From NCBI RefSeq assembly GCF_002234675.1, contig NC_019867.2:21484184-21548183 (forward strand): a stretch of DNA of 64,000 nt, read 5' to 3'. The notes beneath the pieces are model-generated. The model was not told the DNA's origin and did no database searches. It saw only the letters and a list, made by a program, of their open reading frames with translations. A program made the translations under genes and the position numbers. Positions 24,501 through 37,400 of this stretch are shown one piece after another; position 1 is the stretch's first letter, and each line of letters opens with the position of its first letter. This stretch comes from Oryzias latipes. Lineage: Eukaryota > Chordata > Actinopteri > Beloniformes > Adrianichthyidae.

Positions 24501-27500
24501 GAAGTCCGGATTCATGAGCACCACCAGTACTTCTAGGATCTAGAACAGTGCTTCTCTTTTCTGGTCCTCAGATCTATCACTAGGGCTGGGTTGATATAAT
24601 CAATTAATCAATCAGACTTGATCCAAGATGAATGAATCAATAATCGATTCATAAAAGTAGAGATCGATCTTTTATGTCTTTCATTTTCAGGTGACCTACC
24701 ACATACCCAAAGTCCACTAACTTGATACGTACGTATAATAGAATTTTCCATAGAACGGGTAATGCTAACACTTGTTCGACCTAAACAAATATTGCTGACT
24801 TGATGAACAGCTTTACAAACTCACAGGCATGACTTCTCCAAACTCTTCCAAGAGTTTTTTTCCCCAAAGTAACCATTTGTGTTCTAAAACACAGTTTTTT
24901 TCTAAAATCTCCTGGAATAAAGTGTTATGCTATAGGGTGAGCTCCCCCTAATGGCTAAAGTGAAATGCCCTCATAGGCAAAACAATGATCTGCACGTTTT
25001 TGTTGGAGCTTCTCCTTTTTATAGTTTTACCAGTGGCGGACCGTGCATTACACACCCAGGCCTTCAGTCGTGCTACGTCTGAATCATTCAACCCCTCATT
25101 AACCATTTTACGATGCAGAAACTAGCTTTGCATTGCATATTGAAAATTCCTGTAGCCACAATAAATGCCTCTAAATAAACGGAATAAACAAAACGGTAAA
25201 CAAATCTCGTTTTGCAACTACAGCCAGCAAAAAAAAAAAAAATACCACATAAATTGGGAATATTATTTATTATGATATTTATTATTTCACTCATCAAAAA
25301 ATCTGATTATTTGAAGACAAAATCCATCCTCCCCTCTTTCTACAAAAACAGTTGATCACCCTGTCATGTAGATTATTGCGCTTCAGTTCCGTCAAGAGGT
25401 CCTTTTCTATACCATCAAGGCCAGTGCTTAGAGTCAAGTCTGTCCAGCTGTGTTTCTGCGTAGGTTTTAATTCGCTTTAGGGCCGAAAATTTCCGCTCGA
25501 CGGATGCAGTGGACACGAGGATGGTCAGCGCCAAACACACAACTCTGTCCTGCTGCTCATGCTCTCGCTCAGATTTTTCTGATGAAGGAAGTCAAGGAGA
25601 TCAGTGGAAGATTTTCCTGCAAAATCATCCATGGCGTACATTACAGTTAGCTCTGTTTTAACTGAGACGAATCAAAAAGTTCTCTTTGTCAAACTGGGCA
25701 AGGCTGCATGTAGGAAATGTTTCCTGTATTCCTTAAACGTCTGTCAAATCAGTCGGTCTGACAACTGTGACTTTGCCTAAGCCTGCTAGATGGCCCTTCT
25801 GACACCAACTCAAAATCTGATTGGTTGTAAGAAATTAATCTCTGACATTTATTTTGCATTAGAAGGCCTTCAGAACTCATGGTGAAGGCCTCTTTGGCTC
25901 TGACCCTGCTTGGCAACAAAGGACAGCTGAAATGGAATTGATTAAATCCTGCAATATGAAAATACGTCTGTCTATAAGCAGCATAACCCTCATAAACACA
26001 ATAAAAGGGAATGGACAGACCATTTGGAATGATTTAAGGAGTATGCATGGACAAAATATAATTAACAGATGATTCAGATATTTTTTAGGCCTTCAGAGAA
26101 CGCCTTGAAGGCCCTGACCGCCCACCACTGAGTTTTACAGTATGTGAACTGGTAAATGGTAAATGGCGTATACTTATATAGCGCCTTTCTTCCTACAAGG
26201 ACAAAGCGCTTTACAGTCACAGACCCATTCACCCAGTCACACACACATTCACACACACAGTCACACACTGGTGGTCGCTCCGCTGCCAAACACAGGCGCC
26301 CGCCTACCACCAGAGGCAAGGTGGGGTTCAGTGTCTTGCCCAAGGACACTTCGACTCATGGGCGTGCAAGGCGGGAATCGAACCTGCAACCTTACGATCA
26401 TGGGACGACCGCCCTACCGCTGCACCACGGCCGCCACCACTGGCATCCAAATTAATATAAATATGTCCACACCATATATAGATTATTAATGTATTTTTAT
26501 ATAATCTAAATGCATAAACCTTGTAAATTCCAATTCAATATGAAAGATCATAAAATAGTTTTTTCTCTGTGTTTATTTGATTTTATTAAAGACATTTTGA
26601 TAAGAATGGCGGTACCGCGATTTAGCTGCAGCTATAACTGTGTTTTGAAAAGTCCTGCCCCTTTAACTGTCTCCACCAATCATTCTTGGAGGCTTAATCA
26701 TACGTCATCAGCCTGACCAATCAGAAGTGGTTAAAGTCTTCACTTCCTTGTTCTGATTCTGCTCATAAAGTCGCTCAGTTCCAACAAATATACCTGCTAA
26801 AGCTCGTCTTTAGTGGCGATTTTCGCTGACGATGAGCCGAGCGAACATGCAATTTCATTCCCTGACATTAGATGGCGCTTAATGTAAAACAGAAATACTC
26901 CTGTACACAAGGTGGCCCTGCGCAACTTTACGCTTCTTAGTCGCTTTTCACTCAGAAGAAGAGAGCAAGTATTTACGTGCTTGTCAGAATCATACAAAGA
27001 AAACATGAATATTTCAAGCACCAGTTGCTCCAACTGGAGCTTGGTTCGGGGATATTTTAGAATGTCCGTCATTATTTCTTCGCGGCAGTGTTCGCTGGTA
27101 TATGTGCTCAGAAAGGCAGTTTTGTGTTTGAGCGCCCCCAAGTTGTGTTATACTGTAACTTTAGAAGCTCTAGACATGTGTGCAAAAGCGCCATTCTTAT
27201 TGGTCGTATAGTTTTCGACGCGGCGCGTCAAACCAAAAAAACGAACCCGAGGCGTTTTTTAAAAAATGACGCTTTTACGCGTGACTTTTTTTCGCGTTGG
27301 TGTGCACACTCACATTGGTGCCCTTTGTTTAGTCATGAGGCGTTAAACGTCGGCGAATATTGCGGGCGAAATTCGTCCCGGTGTGTACGGGCCTTTAGAC
27401 CGTGGAAAAAGTGAGCAAAATAATGAAGCTCAGAGATGCTAGTCTTTCTGCGTTCGGCGGCTGTTTGCACTACATCTCCCATGATGCATTGGGTTAAAGT

Positions 27501-30500
27501 GACAACGTCTCAGCGCACAATGAGCCGTTTTTTGTTAAACGTCTTGAAACCACAACGAACACACATCAAACAGTTTTTAAATCTTTTAACTTAACTTTTC
27601 TTACATCTTTCAGAAAAAACAGCTGCAGCTTCCAGCTTTTTCTGCCACAATTATCACAAAAATGCATGTGAGATTGCGGAGGGGTTGTAGATCAATACAG
27701 ACTGAGTTTCTCCTATTTTTTTAAATTTTGGGATGCTGGTGTGCCGCGGGATTTTTGTCAAGGTTAAGGTGTACCGTGGCTCAAAAAACGTTTAAAAACA
27801 CTGATCTAGAGGACTTTCTGTCCCTGACCAAAGCTTGTAAACAAACCATGAGACTAAAGATCTCTTTGGTCATTGGCCAGAATGTATGAGGGCGGAGTAA
27901 AGCAACTAGAGGCAGAGGTTGTGGAAGTCCTGCACTTTGTAATCGTTGGGATAGTTTTCTTATTCAAACATTATATGTTGCTGCTCAGCTACAACACGTT
28001 TTACTTGCTTTCTTTTTTTCTTTTTTTTTGGTATGGTGTAAGCATGCTGCAAGGTTGTTACTGGCAAGAAGATGACTGATGTACGCTGATAAGTGTTTAT
28101 CACATATACATAGTCAGGAAAGCAGCGAGAATAATAATGCATCACAATAAAAGTTGTTTTGATCAGCCTGCATTCATCTGACCAAATTTCAATGAGTTGC
28201 TGTGTCTCATTGTTGTGGTTTTATGGCATTGTTTTTAAGAGAATTCTGTTAAGGAACTACAAGGTAGCTTTTTTCAGGATGAAATGAGACAGTGAAGCAT
28301 GTAAGAAGCGCTTTCAGCTGCAAAAGAAACATCCTATCAAGTAAACAGTTGGACCCTTTTTTCTGTTTGATAACACCACAATCTTTGCTTTATGACCGGC
28401 TATGGTGGCCGTTTTGATTCAATTCTTCGGCTCCGGGCATGGACCATATTAAGACTCAGGAATTTCAAAGCCATCCCAAACTCAGTCCGATTGTAAATGA
28501 ATCTAGACCACCTTGGAAGATGGGTCAGAGAGCAATTCATGGTCCTGGACCAGGGTCCGCTTGGGTGTATCCAGACTGAAAATTTGTTCCGGATTATCGG
28601 GGGAAATGAACTCTGGTTCACTTTAAGCAAACCAAATGTGTCCAGTCTGAAAACACTCAGATGCTTTAAATATTTTAAACGTATTTTCAAGAAAACAAAT
28701 AAAATAAATAAAAACATATAGTTTGCATCTTGTGTCTTAATATTGTTGTTGCACAATCTTCTGTGAGTAATGCAACTCTAGCAATAATGGCCAGCCATAT
28801 TGTCTAGTTCAGAATAAGGGTGCTGGAAAGACAGGTATGCTCCACTTAGAAACTTCCCCTCTGACTTTATCTTTGAGCTATCATGTGTTTATATTAAAGT
28901 CTGTGCTGCCTAAGTGTTTTCCTTCTCACCTATTTTGCACTTTATAACATATGTTATTGAGAGCATCAAAGACAACAGTAGTTTTTTTAATGAGGAAGCA
29001 GCTGACTAAGCCTTCTGAAAAGCTCAAGTAAATACCAGAATGAGACCTAAAATCCCTGATTAGTTGCAGAGCAGATGCCCTGAACGCAAAAAAAAGATTA
29101 AAGCAGATGAAAAAGCCCCCAACTTTCAGGCCAAGATTAGGCAGCTAAAGAAAAATGCTTGGAGTACAGAGTCAATTAAATCAGCTGCCTCAGTCTCAAT
29201 AATATAGGTAATCATCTGAAGCACATATATAAATGAATATTAAAAATATTTATGTGCTGTCTAAGTTGTCTAATCATCCTAACTCACAGATATTCACAAT
29301 TATTAAAGAATCCACAATTATTAAAGAGTCTTTTGTTTGGAGGTCGATGACTTTGTTTTTAAGTCACTGAAAGTTGGCAGTTTTGAAGCACATGCGGGCA
29401 ATTTTTGACCTTGTTTTAGCCCGTTTCCACTCATTTGCTCAGAGGCTAATGCAGCATCTTATTCAGGCATTCAATGTAACAAAATCCTGTGAGTTCATGT
29501 CAGGAAGGGCTGCTCTGTTGTTTGCATAAGCTGAGCTGAGTGGAAGTAGATCAAACATTTGCTTGCCTTTGAGGAATCTTGGTTTTAGTCAAACTAGTTT
29601 AGTATGCGGTTAAATCTACTTTTTTATTATCGTATTATCATTGTACCTGCTGCTTCTGAACTGGGCTGGATCAGGAGAGCACTGCAAAAAATTCATCACC
29701 CATCTCCTCTTTCTCCCCCTCCCTTTGCCTCTCTGAATCAGGGACCTCCCATTCTCCATCTCACTCTCCCTGAATCTGTTCCCTCCCTCTCTCCACCCAG
29801 TTTCTCCTTGACAGTGAGTCCTGTAAAGCAGACTACAAATAGCAACTGCTGACGCATTTTCTCATACCCGCTGTTGCCTGCAAAAAAGTTAAACGGAGGC
29901 AATTTGCTCTTCTTTTCCTGCATGTGTTTTTTTCCCCTTCACACTATACGCTCTCTTTTTGTCTTTTGCTGCTGTCTGTTTTTCCTCAACGGAGTACTAA
30001 AGACTTTAGCATCTCTTCGTTTTTACCACCAGCTGTGAAATCCTTCTGCAGCTCTGAACACTGCACCACCAGGAGGTAGCCTTGTCAGACGGATGGATTA
30101 TTTAACTCCAAACCTGAGCCTTATTTTTGGATATGAATGTGTCGGTGTCAGCTCTGGGACAATAGTACCTGTGCGGGGATTTTGGTTGTAGGTCAGGGCA
30201 GAAGTTCACAGTTGATTAACTCAAAGGGATTTGGCTAAACATTACAAATGAGTTTTTTTTTTTGTTTTTTAAGTAAACGTCCTTCCAAACACATAGAAAT
30301 GTTTTTTTTTCTTTTAGTTCAGAGGTGATTAAAGGCTTTAAAAATATAGAAAACCTTTTAGAGGGCGTGAAGCAGTTTGACTGAGCCTTGTTCTTTATGT
30401 GTTCTGGCCTTTTGTAACCTCTGGGTTGCTGTTTGTATGTTGTAGCAGAGGTATCATAGCAGGCATATCTTGTAAGCATTGAAATAGACATTAGAAAGCT

Positions 30501-33500
30501 TCCATGTTCAGCTGGGACAGACTGAGTGGAGCCTTAGTTCTGATGTGTTGAAACAAGAATCCCAGTGGCTCCGGCGGGACTGCCCTTATGAGTGAAACTG
30601 GGAGTGTCCCGGTCTCTGGATGACTTGTGATATCTGTGCTGAATCACGACCTGGGGGTGAATGAGCTTTGTCGTTGCTCCCTCCGTCACCTTCCTCGTTG
30701 CTGCAGCATTGACCCAGCGTCAGTAAAGACTTGAGACTCCATCCCTGGACTGCTGTCTCTCCCGCATATGTAGCTTCTAATGTTCCTCCGCTACTGTGAT
30801 AGCAAGAGTCCAAGCTCAGATTGAAGCCTCTCTTCAGCCAGCAGAGCATCGTGATGGAGTACCTTGGATATAAGCTGTCAGTGGCTCACTCTCACGTGTC
30901 AGAGTGGGTTGGAAATGTCCGTCGCTCCCTTCACGGGTCGTTTAACTTTCTGTCCATCTCGGTGGAGAGGGGAGGAAGAGAAGACAATGAAGTGGAAGGC
31001 TTTAAGAGGACTAACTACTTACGCTCCCTAGCATCCCACAGCAGGGAGTCCATCCGCAGGTTTTCTTTGCGCAGCCAGCAGCACTTGTCCTTACGTAGAC
31101 GAGCAGCGCCCAACACCCCCAGTGATGTAAGACGCTATTCACATTTAGCAGGTGTAACCTGCATTTAGCAGCACATTTATGGTACAGACAGACACATATC
31201 TTTTAAAGCTTCTTTATGATGCATTAGTTGCATGTTTAGAAGTCTGAACATCTGCCAGACTCAAATAAAGTTTAAGTTATTTTGTAGTAATGTCCATGTG
31301 TTGGTGGTAATAGCTGCTGTTTTATTAGGCATGTGGCCCAGAGTTAAACATGCTGCTTCTTCTGTCTTTACATGCTTCCATCATATTTCTCTCTTACTTT
31401 ACTGTTACTCCAGAATGTGTAACTGATATGTTACTCCATGGAGTCTATGAAGTCTGACAATCATTTCAAACTTTAGTTTTTCTGTTGAGCTACATATACA
31501 CTGGGAACACTTGATACGAATTCAGGAAGAAGTCAAGTTTGGCCCATTGTGTTCACATTAGACAAGCAGGGAGAGGATTTTTGCTGCTGTTTACTAGTGC
31601 ATGTCTGCCACCTACAGTTGGAAGAGGCTTGGTGCAGAATGTCTAAGCGGTTTCAGGGGTTGACATAGCCCAGAAATTTGCACTGGCCCACAGGGCCAGT
31701 AGTTTTTGAAACTTACTGGCCCTGCCTGAAAGTTACTGGCCCGACACCGCGCATAGCGGGACCCGCCGCTTCGCAGGTGCTTGCAACTTTAGGGGGGTCC
31801 GGGGGCATGCCCCCCCGGAAACTATTAATATGGTGCAATTTGGTGCATTCTGGTGACATCACTTATTTCTACACTTTTCAATGACTGAAAATAGACCATA
31901 TCAAACTTAAATCTGCTCTAGTCTGTTTCAGATGTTTTGAAGAGAGCACTGCAGTGTAGTAGGTAACACTAGTTCAGAAGTTTTCATGGTGCTTTTAACG
32001 GCAAATATCGCAATAAATCATAAATCTTAAATGTGTTAAAACAATCTAATGGCAGCTTGAACCATTTAACGAATCAAATAAATCCCTTAATGCATTTGAC
32101 CAATCGGATGGACGCCTTCACATTGTTGACCAATCAGATGGAGCCCTGTTATGTTAGATGTTTGTAACCTATGTCAACGAGGGTCATTTGGAGTATAATT
32201 TTTAAACTGGGAATGGTTATTTGGTTATTTTGCTGTTTGTTTATATGGGAGCTGGTTTAGCTCGTGCTGGTTTGCGGCGCCTTCCGTCCATGAAACCAGG
32301 GTTCGACTCCGGGCTGCTCCCTGTTCCCTTCTCTACCTCTGAGCCGGTCCCGAGCCCGGTTTGAGAAGGTTGCGTCAGGAAGGGCATCCGGCATAAAACA
32401 TTGCCAAATTTACCATGCAACTTGTTCGCTGTGGCGACCCCTGATGGGAGAAGCCGAAAGTGGAAGAAGAATGCTGTTTGTTTATATACCGCAAATTATA
32501 TCGTTATCGCAATTTTAATCTCTGATATCGCATATCGCGAGTTTTCCTCATATTGTGCAGGTCTAACTGAGATCATTCAGCTAACTAGAAATACTTACTG
32601 CTTACAGTGTTGTAAAGAAAAACAAAATTAAGTAGTTTAACATTCTACTGCATTTGAGTCTGAGATTCAGGTATTTGGAGTTGCCTTTGATTCTTTGACA
32701 TTCAGCTTAAAGCTTAGTGGATACAGTTTCATCTTCAATGCATTCATTAAATATCTTGCTGTCCATACTACTAATTATACCCACTACTCCATCCAACATA
32801 TTCCTATCTATTCCTGCCATGTCTTCCACATCTCTGACATGCTTCAGTCTCTCTTCAGTGACGGTGTCGGATTTATAATCAAATGTAATAATAACCCACT
32901 GGCTTGTGCCTTAGTTGTTGCTGTTTAACATTGTTTTGTATTGAATTGTTACATTCAATAAAGTTTGAAAAAAAAAGTAGTGAGCGCGTGCCGCGTGGTG
33001 CTCGGCAGTGAAAGCCGCGCGCGCGCAGGCGGGAGAGGAGAAGTGATCAAAGGTTTCCCATAGAAACCCTTGAAGTCTGAACACAGGACTAGCAGAAAAA
33101 CTACATTATGAAGACGAGGTAAATCTACACGTTTTCGCAAAATTTACTTTATTGAAAAAGGTGAAGAATATATAAACCGTTAGATATTTTAGTGGCCCGA
33201 GCGGACAAGTGAAAAGTAAAGTCTTGTGGTCCGCACTGCTCGAAAAACAGGACCGGGCCAGCGGACAAATGGCTATGTCGAGCCCTGGGTTTAAATCTTA
33301 CGATTTGGGCACAATATGGAAACGGTTCGGTTCATTGCTAGCGTCCTTTTAATGGCAGATATAGATTACCATCACTTCAGAAGAGTGGCCTTGGTTTATG
33401 TTTATTTGAAAAACAAACGCAGACATTGTCAGGCTTGTCACAGTGTCTGGGTTCACAAGATACGGTTAACCAAATCCCTACATCACTACCAAACCCGAGT

Positions 33501-34415
33501 CTCTGAGTTTTTCAAAGTTCGACCTGGTTTAACTTGTAGTGCGTGTTCAATGGTCTCTTATACATAGAGCCCCAAAACATTGTAAAAATTTGCTTAGCTA
33601 TGTGTAAACATGAGGCTTTTAAAGACAGAATCCCAAAATGCAAGTTTCTGCAATAGATTTTTCATTGGAAGTGGCTGCTTGAACATGGACAGTTCAGAAC
33701 ATTCTAGTTGTTTTTTTGTTTTCATTCAAGTGTCAAACATTTGCTGGTTTTAGGTCACGTTGAAGGTTGTAGACATACATTTGCTTAAAAAATAGGAAAA
33801 TAGCTCCTAATTTTTTTCAGTAGTTTTAACTCTTAAATTGCGTTTCTATAGATTTTTTTAAATTCCTTGCTGGTCATTCTTCAGGATTAATGCACACGTC
33901 ATTCTGATTAAGGATCAATTTGTGGTTATTCATTTGTAACAAATAAAATGAAGATGTCTGACCATTGTTCTGTGACAGAGATGGCACCTGTTTGGATTGG
34001 TCCCTCTACAGTATCCTGTGTCATTTTGTTTACTTCTGTCATTAGAAATTGGTGAAGTGTGATGATTATTGAAATATGATCTATATTCAGCTTCATTTTG
34101 CCTTTATTATGACCTTTAGGCTTTTTGATGGTCATACAAACTGTAGAAGTCTCTTATAGGAATTTATACATTGCAGAGAAACTGCTTTGCACAAATACCT
34201 GTTTCTTCAAGTGCAGCACACCTCATGAGTCAAAATTTTTATGAGTGAGAGGTGTTGTCACTGCCTAGGGGTTATGTCTTAGGCAAAGTCCGAATTCCCA
34301 CCCTAACCCCTAACTACTAAAAAACAATAAAGTGCGGCACTATGTAGTGCCCTGAATTTTAAAAGCAATTCGCACCCCATGCTCACTACTTTTTTTCTTT
34401 TTCTTTCAAACGGCG

Positions 34416-34446
<31 letters not shown>

Positions 34447-37400
34447 GACTTTATTAATCCCACAATGGGGAAATTTCATTTCTGTGGCAGCAACACGACA
34501 TTCAGAAATAATCTATATAATATAACATCAATAAAGGACATCACAAGTGACATTTATATTAGATAATTAAAAATATTACTAAAATTATTATGAAAAATTA
34601 TTATCAAAAATGAGATTCTTATTAAATAAAGAAATAAATATTAAATAAATACAGCTGCAAAAGTGTAAAAAACATGCGGTCTGCAAAACATGTAAAATGT
34701 AAAAAAACATTACAAATTTTTTCAAAATACAGAAATAACTAATGAAGTTCACACCAAAAACAAAAACAAACAACTGTTCAGGAACAAAAAACAATTTAAA
34801 ATTGAAAAACAACAACTACAACAAAAGTAAATGAATCAATTACTAAACAGAAAAACACCCCTGGGACTGTGGAGTGTCACTTTGACACGGTGTTGTACAG
34901 TCTGATGGCTGTGGGGAGGAATGACCTGCGGTAGCGCTCCTTCTTACACTGAGGGTGCAACAGTCTTGTGCTGAAGGAGCTGGTCAGCGCCTCTACAGTT
35001 TGGTGCAGGGGGTGGGAGGGGTTATCCATGATGGATGTCAGCTTAGCTAACATCCTCCTGTCCGCCACCTCCTCGATGGACTCAAGTGTGCAGCCCAGGA
35101 CAGACCCGGCCCTCCTAACCAGTTTGTTAAGCCTCTTCAAGTCTCAGCCTGCACTGCCCCCCGCCCAGCACACAATTCCATAAAGGACCACTGAGGCCAC
35201 CACAGTGTCGTAAAAGGTCCTCAGCAGCTGTCTGCACACGCCAAAGGACCTCAGTCTCCTCAGCAGGTGAAGGCGACTCTGGCCCCTCCTGTACAGAGCA
35301 TCCGTGTTGTTGGACCAGTCCAGTCTGTTGTTCAGGTGAACACCCAGATATTTAAATGTGTCCACGACCTCAATGTCTGAACCCTGGATGTTCACCGGTG
35401 ACTGTGATGGTGAGGACCTCTTGAAGTCCAGGATCAGCTCCTTTGTCTTGCTGGTGTTAAGCAGCAGCTGGTTAACTTCACACCAGCTAACAAAGTCAGT
35501 GATGACCCCCCTGTACTCCTGCTCATCCCCCCCTGATACACAGCCCACAATGGCACTGTCGTCTGAGAACTTCTGCAGATGACAGTGGTGGGAGTCGTAG
35601 GTGAAGTCTGATGTGTACAGGGTAAACAGGAATGGGGAGAGCAAAGTCCCTTGAGGTGCCCCATGCTGCAGACCACCACATCAGACACACAGTCACACAG
35701 CCTCACAAACTGTGGCCTGTCTGTGAGGTAGTTGATGGTCCAAGCAACCAGATGTTGGTCCACACCTGCTACCTCCAGCTTCCTCCTCAGCAGTGATGGC
35801 TGAATTGTGTTGAAAGCACTGGAGAAATCAAAAAACATGACTCTCACAGTGCTCCCAGGGGCCTCCAGGTGAGACAGGGCCCGATGCTGCAGGTAGATGA
35901 TGGCGTCATCCACCCCGATGCCTGGTCGATATGCAAACTGCAGCAGGTCCAGTGCCGAGCTCACCTGAGTGCGGAGATGGCTGAGGATGATCCTCTCCAT
36001 AGCCTTCATCAGGTGGGGAGTCAAGGCGACAGGTCTGAAGTGGTTCGGTTCCGTAGGACGAGGTACCTTTGGAACCGGAACCAGGCAGGAAGTCCTCCAG
36101 AGGACTGGTACCTTCTGCAGTCTGAGGCTCATATTTAATATGAACAGCATCACCACACAGAGCTGGTCTGCACACTCCCTGAGGAGCCTATGAGGAGGAG
36201 GATATGACGTCATCAATTTAACGTAGTTAAAATCTAATTGATATGAGTGTTTTGCGACAATTATTTATGAGTCTACTGTCTTCTGAAGATAAATATGTTG
36301 ATGATTTATTAAAACAATACATTTAAATACATTTTTTTGTGGCAAAAATTGTTCCGACACAATGCATTGTGGTCTACATTCGCCGATATAGTGAGCATCA
36401 ATGTACACTGGTTTTTCGCAGAGACTTCTGGGAACTTTCTAGGGCTTTTGATTTTGGAATTGTAAATTCGGACAGCACTACAAAATGGCGAACACACTAT
36501 GTAGTGCATAATAAAGGGGTTAGGGTGAGAATTCGGACATAGCCATAGTTTAAGATAACGGCTGTTATTCTGTTTCTTTTAGAAGCAGCATCAGAGTATA
36601 AATGGCGGTAGAGGTCAGTTTGTCAGACACATACCAATAAGTCTTTATACAGATGAGAGGCTTTGGCATCTTTCATTTACATATTAGTGTCATTAGCAGG
36701 TATTTCAAAAAATGCTGTTTTATTTATTAACTGGACATTATTTACTCAACTGAAGAAAATGTATTTACACTCTGTTACTTACTGTAACCGTTAGTGACTG
36801 TAAATGATGGAAACATTTAAGAAAGGGGTCAGCAACCTTTATCACTCAAAGAGCCAATTGGATCAGTTTCCCACAGAAATGAAAGCACAGGGAGCCGCAA
36901 CACTGGGGTTTTCGAAAAAATCGTTTCACCAAAATATCGCGATAATTCATTTGGCAATACTTGTATTGCTTCCAAATGCTGTCAGGATGTTTATTTAATT
37001 ATGTGCCCCGTACGAGATTACCACTGACTGTGTTTTTAGAAGAACTTTCCATCCTATAACTGACCCTGGTCGGCGTTCACGCTGCTCTCTTCTTCCTGCC
37101 CACTCACACTACCTGACGGTGTTAAAGGCACCACAACAATCTGAGAACATGGTAGGTATTTTACAATCCACAGAGAGCCGTAACACAAGGATGAAAGAGC
37201 CGCAGGTTGCTGACCCCTGATCTAAGACATGTATGTGAAGGCACTTGTAGCTCTATGACATAAGTGGATTTAAAGGTTATATGTACTGTCAAGCTAAACT
37301 AGACTGAGCCCATTCATTCTGATCATGCAGTTAAACTAAAAGGAATAATCTATCAGGAAGAAGCATAAATGACCTGAAAATGCATTAATTACTAGAACAT

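Larger units (their letters stand above)
31654..33287. mobile_element. hAT-like element with nested SINE and retro-insert
   Basis: The ends CAGGGGTTGACATAGCC and GGCTATGTCGAGCCCTG are inverted repeats with the hAT-typical CAGGG start. The flanking 8-mers do not match cleanly. Inside are a tRNA-SINE (32247-32472) and a segment ending AATAAAGTTTGAAAAAAAAA (to about 32979). The near-end text (ACTGGCCC...GCCAGTAG) is itself locally repetitive. No transposase was recognised. Confidence 0.65.
34288..36538. mobile_element. MITE with GTCCGAATT termini, split by a LINE
   Basis: The left end GTCCGAATTCCCACCCTAACCCC and right end GGGTTAGGGTGAGAATTCGGAC are inverted repeats, with a second inner inverted block (CACTATGTAGTGC). 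The interior is interrupted by a LINE between about 34419 and 36199. A partial relative at 38690-38960 preserves the uninterrupted internal sequence. Confidence 0.75.

Noticed and set aside
26220-26275. Short CACACA-spaced repeats in the 26.1 kb SINE as a possible CRISPR-like array
   Set aside because: They are the normal internal simple repeat of this SINE family; no spacers or conserved repeat units.
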